Source: [Ruminococcus] lactaris ATCC 29176
Lineage (GTDB): Bacteria; Bacillota; Clostridia; Lachnospirales; Lachnospiraceae
Assembly: GCF_025152405.1 (NCBI RefSeq)
Contig: NZ_CP102292.1
Span: 1,736,001-1,800,000, forward strand
Length of the DNA stretch: 64,000 bases
Direction of reading: 5' to 3'
Positions 44,141-52,561 of this stretch are shown here, in pieces. How positions within the stretch are numbered: the stretch's first letter is position 1; each line of letters starts with the position of its first letter. The notes below the pieces were generated by a model. The model was not told where the DNA came from, did not search any database, and saw only the letters and a program-made list of their open reading frames with translations. The position numbers were made by a program, and so were the translations under genes.

Positions 44141-44692
44141 TTACTCCTGTCCGGTCAGCTCATGACGGATCCATCCTATTTTTTCAAAAGGCCAGATCCT
44201 GATCCATGCTCTTCCTACAAAATCCTTTCCATGCACAACTCCCACATCCACGGAACGGCTGTCCTTGCTGTTGTTCCGGTTATCACCAAGCACAAAATAC
44301 TCATCCACACCCAGCGTAACCGGCTCTGCAGCAATTCCGGCTTCTTCCATCACTTCATTTCCGTAATGTTCTTCCAGCTTTTCCCCGTTAATATAGACCG
44401 AACCGTCCAGGATCTGTACCGTCTCGCCGGGCAGTCCGATGATCCGCTTGATATAGTATGTACCTGCTTCATATTGATAAGGAAATACAATGATCTCAAA
44501 TCTTTCCGGTTCCCGGAACTGATAAGAAATTTTATCAACGATCAGTTGATCCCCGTCAGACAATGTCGTCTCCATAGAAGCCCCGCTTACCTGCGTCCTC
44601 TGTGCTACAAAGGTTACAAATCCCCATGCAATGATAACAACAATCACAATATATACCAGCCATCCTGCCAGTTCCTTTATAATTTTCCTCAT
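44141..44692 (-). CDS. lepB: Signal peptidase I (catalytically intact)
   Basis: Cleaves signal peptides from exported proteins at the outer face of the membrane. One N-terminal TM helix (about 6-27, WLVYIVIVVIIAWGFVTFV) is followed by the catalytic serine in VSGASMETTL, the general-base lysine in YYIKRIIGLPGE, and the conserved FVLGDNRNNSKDSR. 183 aa is typical of Gram-positive SipS-type enzymes. It overlaps the rbgA end by four nt (ATGA), and GGAGG precedes it. A second, catalytically altered homologue lies two genes away (45578-46234). Confidence 0.95.
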   Translation of the reverse strand: MRKIIKELAGWLVYIVIVVIIAWGFVTFVAQRTQVSGASMETTLSDGDQLIVDKISYQFREPERFEIIVFPYQYEAGTYYIKRIIGLPGETVQILDGSVYINGEKLEEHYGNEVMEEAGIAAEPVTLGVDEYFVLGDNRNNSKDSRSVDVGVVHGKDFVGRAWIRIWPFEKIGWIRHELTGQE

Positions 44693-45537
44693 ACTGCCTC
44701 CGGAACTTCCAGGGTGATCCTGCCAAGCCGTCCGTTGCGGAAATCATCTAATAAGATGGCTGCCGCCTTCTCTGTATCAAATTCATTTCCCCGTACCAGA
44801 CAATGTCTGCTCTGGGCAATCTTCTCAAGAACTTCAAACTTATCATCGGAATGCTCTATCGCATACTTTTCTTCCAGCACTCCCGGATAAGATCGGTTTA
44901 TAAAATCCACCAGCTCGGATGCCAGTTCTTCTGTCTGAAGGATCTCATCCTTGATGGAGCCGATAAACGCCAGTTTCAGACCGACTGCCTGATCTTCAAA
45001 TTTGGGCCAGAGGATTCCCGGTGTATCCAGTAACTCTACATTTTTATTCAGTCTGATCCACTGCTTCCCCTTTGTTACACCCGGTTTATTTCCGGTCTTC
45101 GCACAGGCTTTTCCTGCCAGGGAATTGATAAATGTGGATTTTCCAACATTCGGGATTCCTACTACCATAGCCCTGACCGGACGGTTCAGGATGCCACGTT
45201 TGCGGTCCCGCTCCATTTTTTCTTTACAGGCCTCCTGAATGACATTCTGGATCGATTTGATCCCGCCGCCCTTCCTGGAATTTACTTTTACCGCAGAATA
45301 TCCTTTTTCTTTGAAATACTCCAGCCACTCATCATTTCTTCTGTCCTCTGCAAGATCTGCCTTATTCAGCAGGATCAGTCTTGCCTTATTCTTTCCTAAT
45401 TCGTCAATATCCGGATTCCTGCTGCTAAGCGGAACCCTCGCATCTACAAGCTCAATGATCAGATCGATCAGCTTGATATTTTCCTGCATCATCCTTCGGG
45501 CCTTTGTCATATGACCCGGATACCACTGAAAATGCAT
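44689..45537 (-). CDS. rbgA: Ribosome biogenesis GTPase RbgA (YlqF)
   Basis: Circularly permuted GTPase needed for late 50S assembly. The G4 motif LNKADLAE precedes G1 GIPNVGKSTFINSL and G3 LDTPGILWP, as expected for the permuted family. The start MHFQWYPGHMTKARRMM is diagnostic. A C-terminal RNA-binding helical domain follows. 282 aa. AGGAGGG is upstream. It lies between the two signal peptidase homologues within the ribosome-biogenesis and secretion block. Confidence 0.96.
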   Translation of the reverse strand: MHFQWYPGHMTKARRMMQENIKLIDLIIELVDARVPLSSRNPDIDELGKNKARLILLNKADLAEDRRNDEWLEYFKEKGYSAVKVNSRKGGGIKSIQNVIQEACKEKMERDRKRGILNRPVRAMVVGIPNVGKSTFINSLAGKACAKTGNKPGVTKGKQWIRLNKNVELLDTPGILWPKFEDQAVGLKLAFIGSIKDEILQTEELASELVDFINRSYPGVLEEKYAIEHSDDKFEVLEKIAQSRHCLVRGNEFDTEKAAAILLDDFRNGRLGRITLEVPEAV

Positions 45538-45577
45538 ACCATACCCTCCTGCATCCTGTTCTGTCTATGATAAATGA

Positions 45578-46234
45578 TTACTTTTTTACAATTCCAAAAT
45601 GATCTCCTGATGTGGTATTGAACCATACTTTTCCATAAAGATCATCTTTTTTTACAATTCCAATATCTGAAGATCTGCTGTCTTCCCCGCCTTGTGGATT
45701 ATCTCCCAGAAGGAAATATTCATCTGCTCCAAGCTTCACCGGTTCTGCTGCAATCCCGGCATCCCGGATCTCGGAGACATACTCATAACTCTTCAGTTCT
45801 TCCCCGTCGATATAAAGTTTCCCCTCTTTGATCTGAACTGTCTCGCCGGGCAGTCCGGCTACTCTTCTGATATAAAAATGGACTTCTTTATTTCCATTCG
45901 GCCGGAATGCAACAATCTGTCCCCTGGATAACTCTTTCATGTCAATCACCAGGCGATCCACAAGGACTACTTCTCCATTACGGATCGATGGAGTCATCGC
46001 ATCTCCTGAATTGCTGATCCGGTGTCCAAAAAATGCAACAAGCAACACTGCCACCGCACACGCCCCTGCAATCTCTGCTGCCCAGATGATAATCTGGCGG
46101 ATCAGGCGTGGATTCTTCTTTTTTTCAAATTTTAACTTTTTTTTATTATCTTCAAATTTTAAATGATTCTTTTTCTTTTTAACTTTTCTCTTTTTTCCGC
46201 CTCTCTGCCTGCGGAAATTAATCTCCTGTCCCAT
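45578..46234 (-). CDS. Signal peptidase I homologue lacking the Ser/Lys dyad (pseudoenzyme)
   Basis: Clearly S26-family: a basic N-terminal cytoplasmic tail (about 1-45, many Lys), a TM helix (about 46-70), and conserved blocks AGLPGETVQIKEGKLYIDGE and FLLGDNPQGGEDSRSSDIG. The catalytic serine position reads NSGDAMTPSI instead of SGASMETT, so Ser is Ala (codon GCG). The base reads FYIRRVAGLPGE instead of YIKRIIGLPGE, so Lys is Arg. Both changes are clear in the DNA. The fold appears kept, so it may act as a chaperone or regulator, as reported for the SipA-type pilus proteins of streptococci. The gene is complete, with AAGGGGAGG upstream, and sits between rplS and rbgA. 218 aa. Confidence 0.9.
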   Translation of the reverse strand: MGQEINFRRQRGGKKRKVKKKKNHLKFEDNKKKLKFEKKKNPRLIRQIIIWAAEIAGACAVAVLLVAFFGHRISNSGDAMTPSIRNGEVVLVDRLVIDMKELSRGQIVAFRPNGNKEVHFYIRRVAGLPGETVQIKEGKLYIDGEELKSYEYVSEIRDAGIAAEPVKLGADEYFLLGDNPQGGEDSRSSDIGIVKKDDLYGKVWFNTTSGDHFGIVKK

Positions 46235-46313
46235 ACACGACCTCCCCTTATTTCGTCAGTGTATTCCCCGCTTTCCACTTTCGTCCGGTCTTTTCTTTCC
46301 CTTAAGTAGAAGA

Positions 46314-46351
46314 AAAGGGACAATATACAAATCTTTGTAATTGTCCCTCTC
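46314..46351 (-). terminator. Terminator after rplS
   Basis: AGGGACAA (46316-46323) and TACAAA pair with TTTGTA and TTGTCCCT (46341-46348); on the minus strand TTTTCTTC follows. Confidence 0.85.
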
Positions 46352-46376
46352 ATGGTTACTATTTTGCTTATAGTTA

Positions 46377-46724
46377 TTATTTAACTAATTCTTTTACCTT
46401 AGCAGCCTTACCAACACGCTGTCTTAAGTAGTTCAGTTTCGCTCTTCTTACTTTACCTCTGCGGATAACTTCTACTTTCTCAACATGTGGAGAATGTACC
46501 GGCCATGTCTTCTCAACACCGATTCCGTTAGAGGACTTTCTTACTGTGAAAGTTTCTCTTGCTCCACCGCCCTGTCTCTTCAGGACTGTTCCCTCGAATA
46601 CCTGGATTCTTTCACGGTTTCCCTCTTTGATCTTAGCGTATACTTTTACAGTATCACCAACGTGAAATTCAGGTGCATTCTCTTTTAACTGTTCTGCTTC
46701 GATTTTCTTAATAATTTCGTTCAT
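46377..46724 (-). CDS. rplS: 50S ribosomal protein L19
   Basis: Large-subunit protein at the 30S-50S interface. Diagnostic: [78 protein letters not shown]. 115 aa is normal. AAGGAGG precedes the ATG. It is the last gene before a terminator; upstream, 46725-46852 is an AT-rich leader with a possible promoter (TTGAAA, 17 nt, TAAACT on the minus strand). Confidence 0.98.
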   Translation of the reverse strand: MNEIIKKIEAEQLKENAPEFHVGDTVKVYAKIKEGNRERIQVFEGTVLKRQGGGARETFTVRKSSNGIGVEKTWPVHSPHVEKVEVIRRGKVRRAKLNYLRQRVGKAAKVKELVK

Positions 46725-46852
46725 TTTCGTGTGACCTCCTTAATATTTGACGTTCTTAACACTCATTCTGTGCCAGAGGACCATCGCTCTTCTTTTCACA
46801 ACTTTTGTAGTTTATCATACTTTTCTTATATTTTCAAGCATTTATTTTATTT

Positions 46853-47683
46853 TTAATCATTTATCTGGTCTTTCAGCCATTTTTTTTCTTTTTCTGTCAG
46901 ATTACTCTTCTCCAACAGATCCGGTCTTCTCTCATAAGTACGGAGGATTGACTGTTCTCTCCGCCATTTTTCAATATTTGCATGATGTCCTGACATCAGA
47001 ACCGGTGGCACTTTCTTTCCATGCCACTCTTCCGGTCTGGAATACTGCGGATACTCCAGCAGATTATCCTGAAAAGATTCAAACTCCGCAGATACATTGT
47101 TATGAAGCACGCCCGGTACTAATCTGGAAATCGCATCGACCATTACCATCGCCGGCAGTTCTCCGCCCGTCAGCACATAATCTCCAATCGATACATAATC
47201 CGTCACGATTTCTTCCAGTACCCGTTCATCAATTCCTTCATAATGTCCGCATAAAAGCACCAGGTCTTCTTCCTTTGCAAGTTCCTCCGCCATTCCCTGG
47301 CTGAACACATCTCCCTGTGGAGAAAGATAAACGACCCTGAGCTTTTTCTCTTTCACCGGCTCTTCTTCTGATCCAGTCACCGGTTTTTCTTCCAGTTGTT
47401 CTGCTTCTGCCGGCTCTTCTGTCTCTGCCTCTGCCGGTTTTCTTTCAGCGATCTTTTTTCTGACAGCTTCATATGCCAGATAGACCGGTTCTGCCTGCAT
47501 CAGCATCCCGGCTCCGCCACCATAGGGATAATCATCCACGCTTTGATGCTTATTAAACGCATAGTCCCTGATATTAATTGCTTCAATCGACAAAAGTCCG
47601 TTACTTATTGCCCTGCCTGTAATACTGGTATTCAGTCCCTGCTCTATCATTTCCGGAAAAAGGGTCAGTATATGAAAATTCAT
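46853..47683 (-). CDS. trmD: tRNA (guanine-N1)-methyltransferase with an acidic insertion
   Basis: Methylates G37 of tRNAs with S-adenosylmethionine, preventing +1 frameshifts. The SPOUT knot motifs are clear: [83 protein letters not shown] and [19 protein letters not shown]. Residues about 80-113 ([34 protein letters not shown]) form an extra Glu/Pro-rich loop of about 30 residues not usual in TrmD, raising length to 276 aa. The ATG at 47683 overlaps the rimM TGA by one base; GGAGGG is upstream. The longer frame lies inside rimM. Confidence 0.95.
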   Translation of the reverse strand: MNFHILTLFPEMIEQGLNTSITGRAISNGLLSIEAINIRDYAFNKHQSVDDYPYGGGAGMLMQAEPVYLAYEAVRKKIAERKPAEAETEEPAEAEQLEEKPVTGSEEEPVKEKKLRVVYLSPQGDVFSQGMAEELAKEEDLVLLCGHYEGIDERVLEEIVTDYVSIGDYVLTGGELPAMVMVDAISRLVPGVLHNNVSAEFESFQDNLLEYPQYSRPEEWHGKKVPPVLMSGHHANIEKWRREQSILRTYERRPDLLEKSNLTEKEKKWLKDQIND

Positions 47684-48192
47684 CAGATCAGTCCCTCCAT
47701 CAGATGTACCGTCATTTTTTTCTCTTCCGGGTCTACTTCCAGGATACACTCATGGATTGCCGGGAGAAGCACCTCTCCGTACCTTTCTGACTGTACGATG
47801 TAAACTTCATTTGCCCCTGTCTCCATCACGTCCTTCAGTACGCCAAAACGTTCTTCACTTTCGTCTGTATAGACATCCATTCCGATCAGATCCCCGATAT
47901 AATACTCATCCTCTTCCAGTTCAACTGCATTCTCCCTGGCGACAAACAGACTCTTTCCCTTATATTTTTCAATGTCATTGATATCATCGATCCCTTTAAA
48001 TTTCACGATCACAAACTGCTTAAAAAAACGGACTGACTGGATTTCAAGATCCAGCTTTTCTTTTCCTGTATCAAGGATGACTTCTTTCAATGTCTGAAAC
48101 CTTGCAGCATCATCTGTTGTCGGAAAAACTTTTACTTCACCGCGAAGTCCGTGAGTCGATGAAATGACTCCCACCTGTAAAAACTGCTCCAT
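47683..48192 (-). CDS. rimM: 16S rRNA processing factor RimM
   Basis: Assembly factor for the 30S head. [21 protein letters not shown] is the diagnostic N-terminus. [38 protein letters not shown] and the PRC-barrel domain ([29 protein letters not shown]) follow. The ATG at 48192 has AAGGAG nine nt upstream; a TTG nine codons earlier only extends the frame. 169 aa. Its stop overlaps trmD's start. It is separated from khpA by a terminator-like hairpin. Confidence 0.95.
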   Translation of the reverse strand: MEQFLQVGVISSTHGLRGEVKVFPTTDDAARFQTLKEVILDTGKEKLDLEIQSVRFFKQFVIVKFKGIDDINDIEKYKGKSLFVARENAVELEEDEYYIGDLIGMDVYTDESEERFGVLKDVMETGANEVYIVQSERYGEVLLPAIHECILEVDPEEKKMTVHLMEGLI

Positions 48193-48296
48193 TGCCCTGT
48201 TCTCCTTTTGTTCACTCAATCTGCTCTGCTAAGCCCTGCATCTGTCCCCTTCCGGCTTTCTCCCTGCTTTTTCAGTTTTACCACAGTTTCGGCAGA

Positions 48297-48340
48297 AAAG
48301 AAAAGGGCAGTTCCATCCTTGCGGATGACTGTCCCTTCCT
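48297..48340 (-). terminator. Terminator or attenuator between khpA and rimM
   Basis: GGGCAGTTCCATCC (48305-48318) pairs with GGATGACTGTCCC (48323-48335); on the minus strand TTTTCTTTTC follows. It may partly uncouple the rpsP-khpA and rimM-trmD parts of the cluster. Confidence 0.75.
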
Positions 48341-48349
48341 CTGTGCTGC

Positions 48350-48577
48350 TTAGATAATATCTATAACAACTTTCTTGTCTTCCTTTGCTGCTGCGGCTTT
48401 TACAACCGAACGGATCGCTTTTGCGATACGTCCCTGCTTACCGATTACTTTTCCCATGTCGCTTTCTGCAACATGAAGTTCCAGTACTGTGGTTCTGCCT
48501 TCCTGCTTCTCACTGACAGAGACTTCATCCGGGCAGTCCACCAAAGCCTTTGCGATTACTTCAACTAATTCTTTCAT
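48350..48577 (-). CDS. khpA: KH-domain RNA-binding protein KhpA
   Basis: Small single-KH RNA-binding protein that, with KhpB/EloR, controls cell elongation and division in streptococci. DEVSVSEKQEGRTTVLELHV leads to the KH loop MGKVIGKQGRIAKAIRSVVK. 75 aa is standard. GGAGGTG precedes the ATG. It follows rpsP directly, the usual order. Confidence 0.95.
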   Translation of the reverse strand: MKELVEVIAKALVDCPDEVSVSEKQEGRTTVLELHVAESDMGKVIGKQGRIAKAIRSVVKAAAAKEDKKVVIDII

Positions 48578-48607
48578 GACACTCGCACCTCCGTGGAGAC
48601 AGAATAA

Positions 48608-48853
48608 TTATTTCTCGATTCCTGCTGCCTTGAAGATCTTTCCAACAACTTCTGTCGGCTGAGCACCATTATTGAGCCATTTCTTAGCTGCTTCTTCGTC
48701 TACTTTGAATACGCTTGGCTCCTGATTCGGATCATATGTTCCGATCTCTTCGATAAATCTTCCATCTCTTGGTGATCTGGAATCTGCTACTACGATTCTG
48801 TAAAAAGGAGCTTTCTTTTGTCCCATTCTTCTTAATCTGATCTTTACTGCCAT
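48608..48853 (-). CDS. rpsP: 30S ribosomal protein S16
   Basis: Small-subunit assembly protein. [40 protein letters not shown] and [18 protein letters not shown] are diagnostic. The ATG at 48853 has GAGGTG upstream; the GTG three codons earlier is part of that site. 81 aa. Confidence 0.97.
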   Translation of the reverse strand: MAVKIRLRRMGQKKAPFYRIVVADSRSPRDGRFIEEIGTYDPNQEPSVFKVDEEAAKKWLNNGAQPTEVVGKIFKAAGIEK

Positions 48854-48977
48854 TTCTTTCACCTCATCATTTTATTTGTATATTGTTAATCTATAATAAA
48901 CTGTCCTGCCGATGACAGAAGGTTTCTTTATGCTGATTCAGGCACAGCACAAGCCACCGGCGGTTACAGCTTATGTG

Positions 48978-50333
48978 TCAAAAGGGGAGCCTGAACCTGC
49001 CCCTTTTTCCACCTTTTCCACCCATCAGCCCAGGAAGCTTCTTCATCATCTTCCTTGACTCGTTGAACTGCTTCACCATGCGGTTTACGTCTGCAATATC
49101 AACGCCTGCACCTTTCGCAATACGGTGCTTTCTGGAGGGATTTAAAAGATCCGGATTCCGCCGTTCCTCAGGAGTCATGGAAAAGATCATAGCCTCCATC
49201 TGTGCCATCTTCTTCTCACTTTCCTCTGAATCAAGATCCGGCATCTTTCCTGCCATATTGCCCATTCCCGGCATCATTCCCATAATGCTTGAAAGACCGC
49301 CCATCTTCCGCATCTGCTCCATGCTGTCGAGATAGTCCTCGAAGTCAAACTGGGCTTTCTTCATCTTGTCAGCCATCTTTTTGGCTTTCTCTTCATCCAG
49401 TTCTGCCCCCGCTTTTTCAATCAGGGAAAGAACATCTCCCATTCCAAGAATCCTGGATGCCATTCTGTCAGGATAAAACTGTTCCAGATCGGAAAGCTTT
49501 TCTCCCATACCGACGTAAAGGATTGGTCTTCCCGTCACTGCCTTGATAGACAATGCCGCACCACCTCTTGTATCACCGTCCAGTTTGGTAACGATGACTC
49601 CGTCGATTCCAATCTTATCGTTAAAGGAGCTTGCAACATTCACTGCATCCTGTCCGGTCATTGCATCAACAACCAGAATCGTCTGATGAACTGTCACCGC
49701 TTCTTTTATTTCCTGAAGTTCTGCCATCATATCCTCATCAATATGCAGACGACCTGCTGTATCGAGGATTACGATATTATTTCCATTCTTTGCTGCATGT
49801 TCCATCGCAGCTTTGGCAATATCCGCAGGTTTATTTTTATTTCCCATTGAGAAAACTTCCACGCCCTGCTTCTCGCCATTTATCTCCAACTGCTTGATCG
49901 CAGCCGGACGATACACATCACAGGCTACAAGTAAAGGTTTCTTTCCTTTTAACTTGAACTTTCCTGCCAGCTTTGCTGTTGTCGTGGTCTTACCTGCTCC
50001 CTGAAGACCAGCCATCATAATGACCGTAATCGCACTTCCCGGCTGCAACTTGATCTCTGTTGTCTCAGATCCCATCAGCCTGATCAGCTCTTCATTTACA
50101 ATCTTGATGACCATCTGTCCCGGATTCAGACCGTTCATTACATCCTGACCGATCGCTCTTTCCTGCACATCTTTAATGAAGCCTTTTACTACCTTGAAGT
50201 TTACATCCGCCTCAAGGAGTGCCATCTTGACTTCCCGGAGTGCCGCCTTGACATCAGCCTCTGTCAGTCTTCCTTTACTACGCAGGTTCTTAAATACATT
50301 TTGAAGTTTTTCACTTAAGCTGTCAAATGCCAT
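48978..50333 (-). CDS. ffh: Signal recognition particle GTPase Ffh
   Basis: SRP54 homologue that binds signal peptides and 4.5S RNA and docks with FtsY. The N domain (about 1-90) is followed by the G domain with GLQGAGKTTTTAKLA, DVYRPAAIKQLE, LDTAGRLHIDE and TKLDGDTRGGAALS. The methionine-rich M domain (about 300-440) has MSRMxGMG-like SSIMGMMPGMGNMAGKMP and the RNA-binding helix-turn (ERRNPDLLNPSRKHRIAKG, AG). It ends in a glycine-rich tail (LMGGKGGKRGRF). 451 aa. One nt separates it from the ylxM stop codon. Confidence 0.97.
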   Translation of the reverse strand: MAFDSLSEKLQNVFKNLRSKGRLTEADVKAALREVKMALLEADVNFKVVKGFIKDVQERAIGQDVMNGLNPGQMVIKIVNEELIRLMGSETTEIKLQPGSAITVIMMAGLQGAGKTTTTAKLAGKFKLKGKKPLLVACDVYRPAAIKQLEINGEKQGVEVFSMGNKNKPADIAKAAMEHAAKNGNNIVILDTAGRLHIDEDMMAELQEIKEAVTVHQTILVVDAMTGQDAVNVASSFNDKIGIDGVIVTKLDGDTRGGAALSIKAVTGRPILYVGMGEKLSDLEQFYPDRMASRILGMGDVLSLIEKAGAELDEEKAKKMADKMKKAQFDFEDYLDSMEQMRKMGGLSSIMGMMPGMGNMAGKMPDLDSEESEKKMAQMEAMIFSMTPEERRNPDLLNPSRKHRIAKGAGVDIADVNRMVKQFNESRKMMKKLPGLMGGKGGKRGRFRLPF

Positions 50334-50334
50334 C

Positions 50335-50685
50335 CTATAACTCCTCTATGATATTGTCCGCTATCCGGCGAACCTTTTTCACGATCTCTTCCGGATCTTT
50401 TCCGTCCTCTTCCCACTCTGCCAGTGTCTTATCGATGAGACTGATCTTTTCTTTCACTGAAAGGAACTTTTCTACAAGATGAAGCTTTGCCTCATACCCT
50501 TCAAGAATCTTCTGACACCGCTTCACGAGATCATGCACCCCCTGTCGGCTGATGCCTTTCATCTGTGCGATCTCACTGAGCGAATAATCTTCCAGAACAA
50601 CCTGCTCATATACATCTTTCTGATGCTCTGTCAGCAGTTCTCCGTAGAAATCATACAATAATGCCTGCTCTAAAAACTTATTCAT
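50335..50685 (-). CDS. ylxM: YlxM family (UPF0122) DNA-binding-like protein, SRP cofactor
   Basis: Small helix-turn-helix protein genetically linked to ffh and thought to modulate SRP in streptococci. LLYDFYGELLTEHQKDVYEQ, then the HTH VVLEDYSLSEIAQMKGISRQ, then GVHDLVKRCQKILEGYE. 116 aa. The ATG at 50685 has GAGGTGAAG upstream; the frame 15 codons longer has none. It is the first gene of the ylxM-ffh block and is divergent from the subtilase. Confidence 0.94.
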   Translation of the reverse strand: MNKFLEQALLYDFYGELLTEHQKDVYEQVVLEDYSLSEIAQMKGISRQGVHDLVKRCQKILEGYEAKLHLVEKFLSVKEKISLIDKTLAEWEEDGKDPEEIVKKVRRIADNIIEEL

Positions 50686-50846
50686 TATCTTCACCTCTGC
50701 TATCATACAGGAAAGGATTCTTCTTGTCAAGTATTTTTTCTTTACATCTTACATTTCACCTTTCAATCTTTTTCCCCGGTAAATTTCCCCGGCAGATAAC
50801 ACCATGTGATTCTCTTATGAATACATTAAATAAAAAGGACTTTCCT

Positions 50847-51809
50847 ATGAAATGGGTTAAACAAACCATTCATTACTGGTGCGACGATACCCGCTCAAAA
50901 CATTGCCTGGGAAACGGGATCTGTGCAGCAATCTTAGATACCGGAATATCAGCCCACCCTGATTTTTCTGGCCGTATCCTTGATTTCCGGGATTTTACTT
51001 CTTCCACTCCCTCTGTTTCACTTCATGATGACAGTGGTCATGGGACTCATGTTGCAGGCATCCTTGCCGGAAGTGGTCAGGTCTCTTCCGGTCTTTATGC
51101 CGGTATTGCACCTGATACGGATCTTCTGATCTGTAAAGTCCTCGACCACGAAGGAAACGGAAACATCCAGACTGTATTGAAAGGGATCGACTGGATTTTG
51201 AAAATAAAAGATTCTTATCCTCTTCACCTTGTAAATATTTCTGTCGGCGGTCGGCCCACACTTCCTTCCGGGCAGAAAAAACTTCTTCTTGATGCAGTGG
51301 AACATCTGTGGGATCTTGGACTGACGGTTGTAGTTTCTTCGGGCAATTACGGACCTCGCCCCGGTACGGTCGCTGTTCCCGGCACAAGCCCCAAAGTAAT
51401 CACTGTCGGTGTTCCTGATACTTTGCCACTTTTTCGGACAGGACATTCCTCTTCCAATTATTCCGGCCGCGGACCGACCGACCACTGCATAAAGAAACCG
51501 GATGTATTTGCTCCCGGTACAGGAATCATCAGTTGCAACAGCCGTTATATTTCTTCCATGCAGTCTGCTTCTGTGCGTCCATCTCTTTTTCAACGTCCGA
51601 CTTTCCTTTCTTCACAGCCCTATATTGCCAAGACCGGAACTTCCATGGCAACGCCCGTCGTAACCGGTGCTATCGCCTGCCTGTTTTCCAAATATCCCGA
51701 TCTTTCAAATGTAGAAGCGAAACTCCGGCTTCACAACTCCTGTCAGCCGATCCCCGGCACAGAATCCGGCTGGGGATTACTCCATGTTGCAAATCTGCTA
51801 AATTCTTAA
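50847..51809 (+). CDS. S8 subtilisin-like serine protease, no signal peptide
   Basis: Subtilase with the complete catalytic triad: Asp in CAAILDTGISAHPDFSGRIL, His in DDSGHGTHVAGILAGSG, Ser in AKTGTSMATPVVTGAIACLF, and the oxyanion Asn in VVVSSGNYGPRPGT. The ATG at 50847 (MKWVKQTIHYW) has AAAGGA upstream and gives 320 aa. Earlier in-frame starts would only add a poorly conserved hydrophobic stretch. With no signal peptide or prodomain it is probably intracellular, like AprX/ISP-type enzymes; a role in sporulation or turnover is possible but not shown. It is divergent from ylxM and upstream of the Cys-rich gene. Confidence 0.87.
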   Translation: MKWVKQTIHYWCDDTRSKHCLGNGICAAILDTGISAHPDFSGRILDFRDFTSSTPSVSLHDDSGHGTHVAGILAGSGQVSSGLYAGIAPDTDLLICKVLDHEGNGNIQTVLKGIDWILKIKDSYPLHLVNISVGGRPTLPSGQKKLLLDAVEHLWDLGLTVVVSSGNYGPRPGTVAVPGTSPKVITVGVPDTLPLFRTGHSSSNYSGRGPTDHCIKKPDVFAPGTGIISCNSRYISSMQSASVRPSLFQRPTFLSSQPYIAKTGTSMATPVVTGAIACLFSKYPDLSNVEAKLRLHNSCQPIPGTESGWGLLHVANLLNS

Positions 51810-51838
51810 ATCCTACCGGAACACTTTTTTGTCTCCGG

Positions 51839-51847
51839 CATACTATA
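51839..51847 (+). promoter_or_regulatory. Candidate sporulation-type -10 for the Cys-rich gene
   Basis: CATACTATA matches the SigK -10 form CATAnnnTA and is close to the SigE form. It lies 35 nt before the ATG. A possible AC-rich -35 (AACACT) is only about 14 nt upstream, so the spacing is short. Only suggestive. Confidence 0.4.
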
Positions 51848-51881
51848 AAATTGTAAAATAAATCTATCTGGAGGATTTAAC

Positions 51882-52160
51882 ATGAGTGAATTAACAGCTA
51901 CAAACTGCGGATGCGGATGTGACAACGGATGTGGTAACGGATGTGGTAACGGAATGAATTCCTGCTTATGGATCATTCTTCTTCTCATCTGCTGTGGCGG
52001 ATGCGGCAATGGATTTGGATGCAACAATGGTTGTGGCGGCGATAACAGTTGTCTGTGGATCATCCTGCTTCTTATCTGCTGCGGTGGATGCGGCAACGGA
52101 CTTGGTCTCAACAACGGTTGTGGTAATGGATGCGGATGCAACAGCGGTTGCGGATGCTGA
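51882..52160 (+). CDS. Cys/Gly/Asn-rich small protein with two hydrophobic repeats
   Basis: 92 aa with about 23 Cys. Runs of CGCGCDNGCGNGCGNG surround two near-identical hydrophobic segments SCLWIILLLICCGGCGNG (residues about 27-44 and 56-73), a direct internal duplication. The C-terminus is again CGNGCGCNSGCGC. GGAGG at ideal spacing supports the ATG. I believe similar Lachnospiraceae proteins have been labelled 'chorion class high-cysteine' by resemblance to insect eggshell proteins, which says nothing of function. Composition, possible membrane helices and the sporulation-like -10 suggest a spore-coat, cortex or membrane-linked structural role, which is inference. A strong terminator follows. 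Confidence 0.85.
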   Translation: MSELTATNCGCGCDNGCGNGCGNGMNSCLWIILLLICCGGCGNGFGCNNGCGGDNSCLWIILLLICCGGCGNGLGLNNGCGNGCGCNSGCGC

Positions 52161-52213
52161 TTCTTTTGATTTTCTGAAACATTTCTGCTTTTTCATCATA
52201 AGTATTACTTTTG

Positions 52214-52248
52214 CAAGAGGGGACTTCTTCACCCCCTCTTTCTTTTAT
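52214..52248. terminator. Terminator after the Cys-rich gene (possibly bidirectional)
   Basis: AGAGGGG (52216-52222) pairs with CCCCTCT (52233-52239), followed by TTCTTTT. Confidence 0.88.
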
Positions 52249-52297
52249 CACATACACTTCCTTCGAATCACACTTTGTATCTCTGCGTTCTGTTAGT

Positions 52298-52453
52298 TTA
52301 CTTTTTTGTATCTTCCTTCGGATATTTACCGGCCACCCAGCCTTCTGCTTCTCGCTTTTCTTCTTCATCTGTCTGATCCAGTCTTTTTCTGAGCATACAT
52401 TCTTCATCCAGTTCATAGACTGCATTTCCTTCAATGATCAGTTTTCCTGACAT
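52298..52453 (-). CDS. Small acidic unknown protein (51 aa)
   Basis: Not recognised. ATG at 52453 with AGAGGAAAAACAG before it. The product is 51 aa and highly charged: MSGKLIIEGNAVYELDEEC at the start, then EEEKREAEGWVAGKY in the middle. The frame has no stop or repeat. The strong charge and a helical middle look like a genuine small protein, and it ends neatly 60 nt after the Cys-rich gene's terminator on the opposite strand. Longer frames in the same stretch are in other frames and have no binding site. Divergent from the gene at 52562. Confidence 0.55.
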   Translation of the reverse strand: MSGKLIIEGNAVYELDEECMLRKRLDQTDEEEKREAEGWVAGKYPKEDTKK

Positions 52454-52561
52454 CTGTTTTTCCTCTTTTCTTTTTATTTTGTTCTTTCTTATTATAGTAT
52501 GAACATTTTTTTAAAAAGCTACGCATATATATTTACAACGCCGCAGTCAGGAACTCTTTTT

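Noticed and set aside
51806-52141. Minus-strand frames opposite the Cys-rich gene
   Set aside because: Low-complexity Pro/His shadow of Gly/Cys codons; the plus strand has the ribosome binding site.
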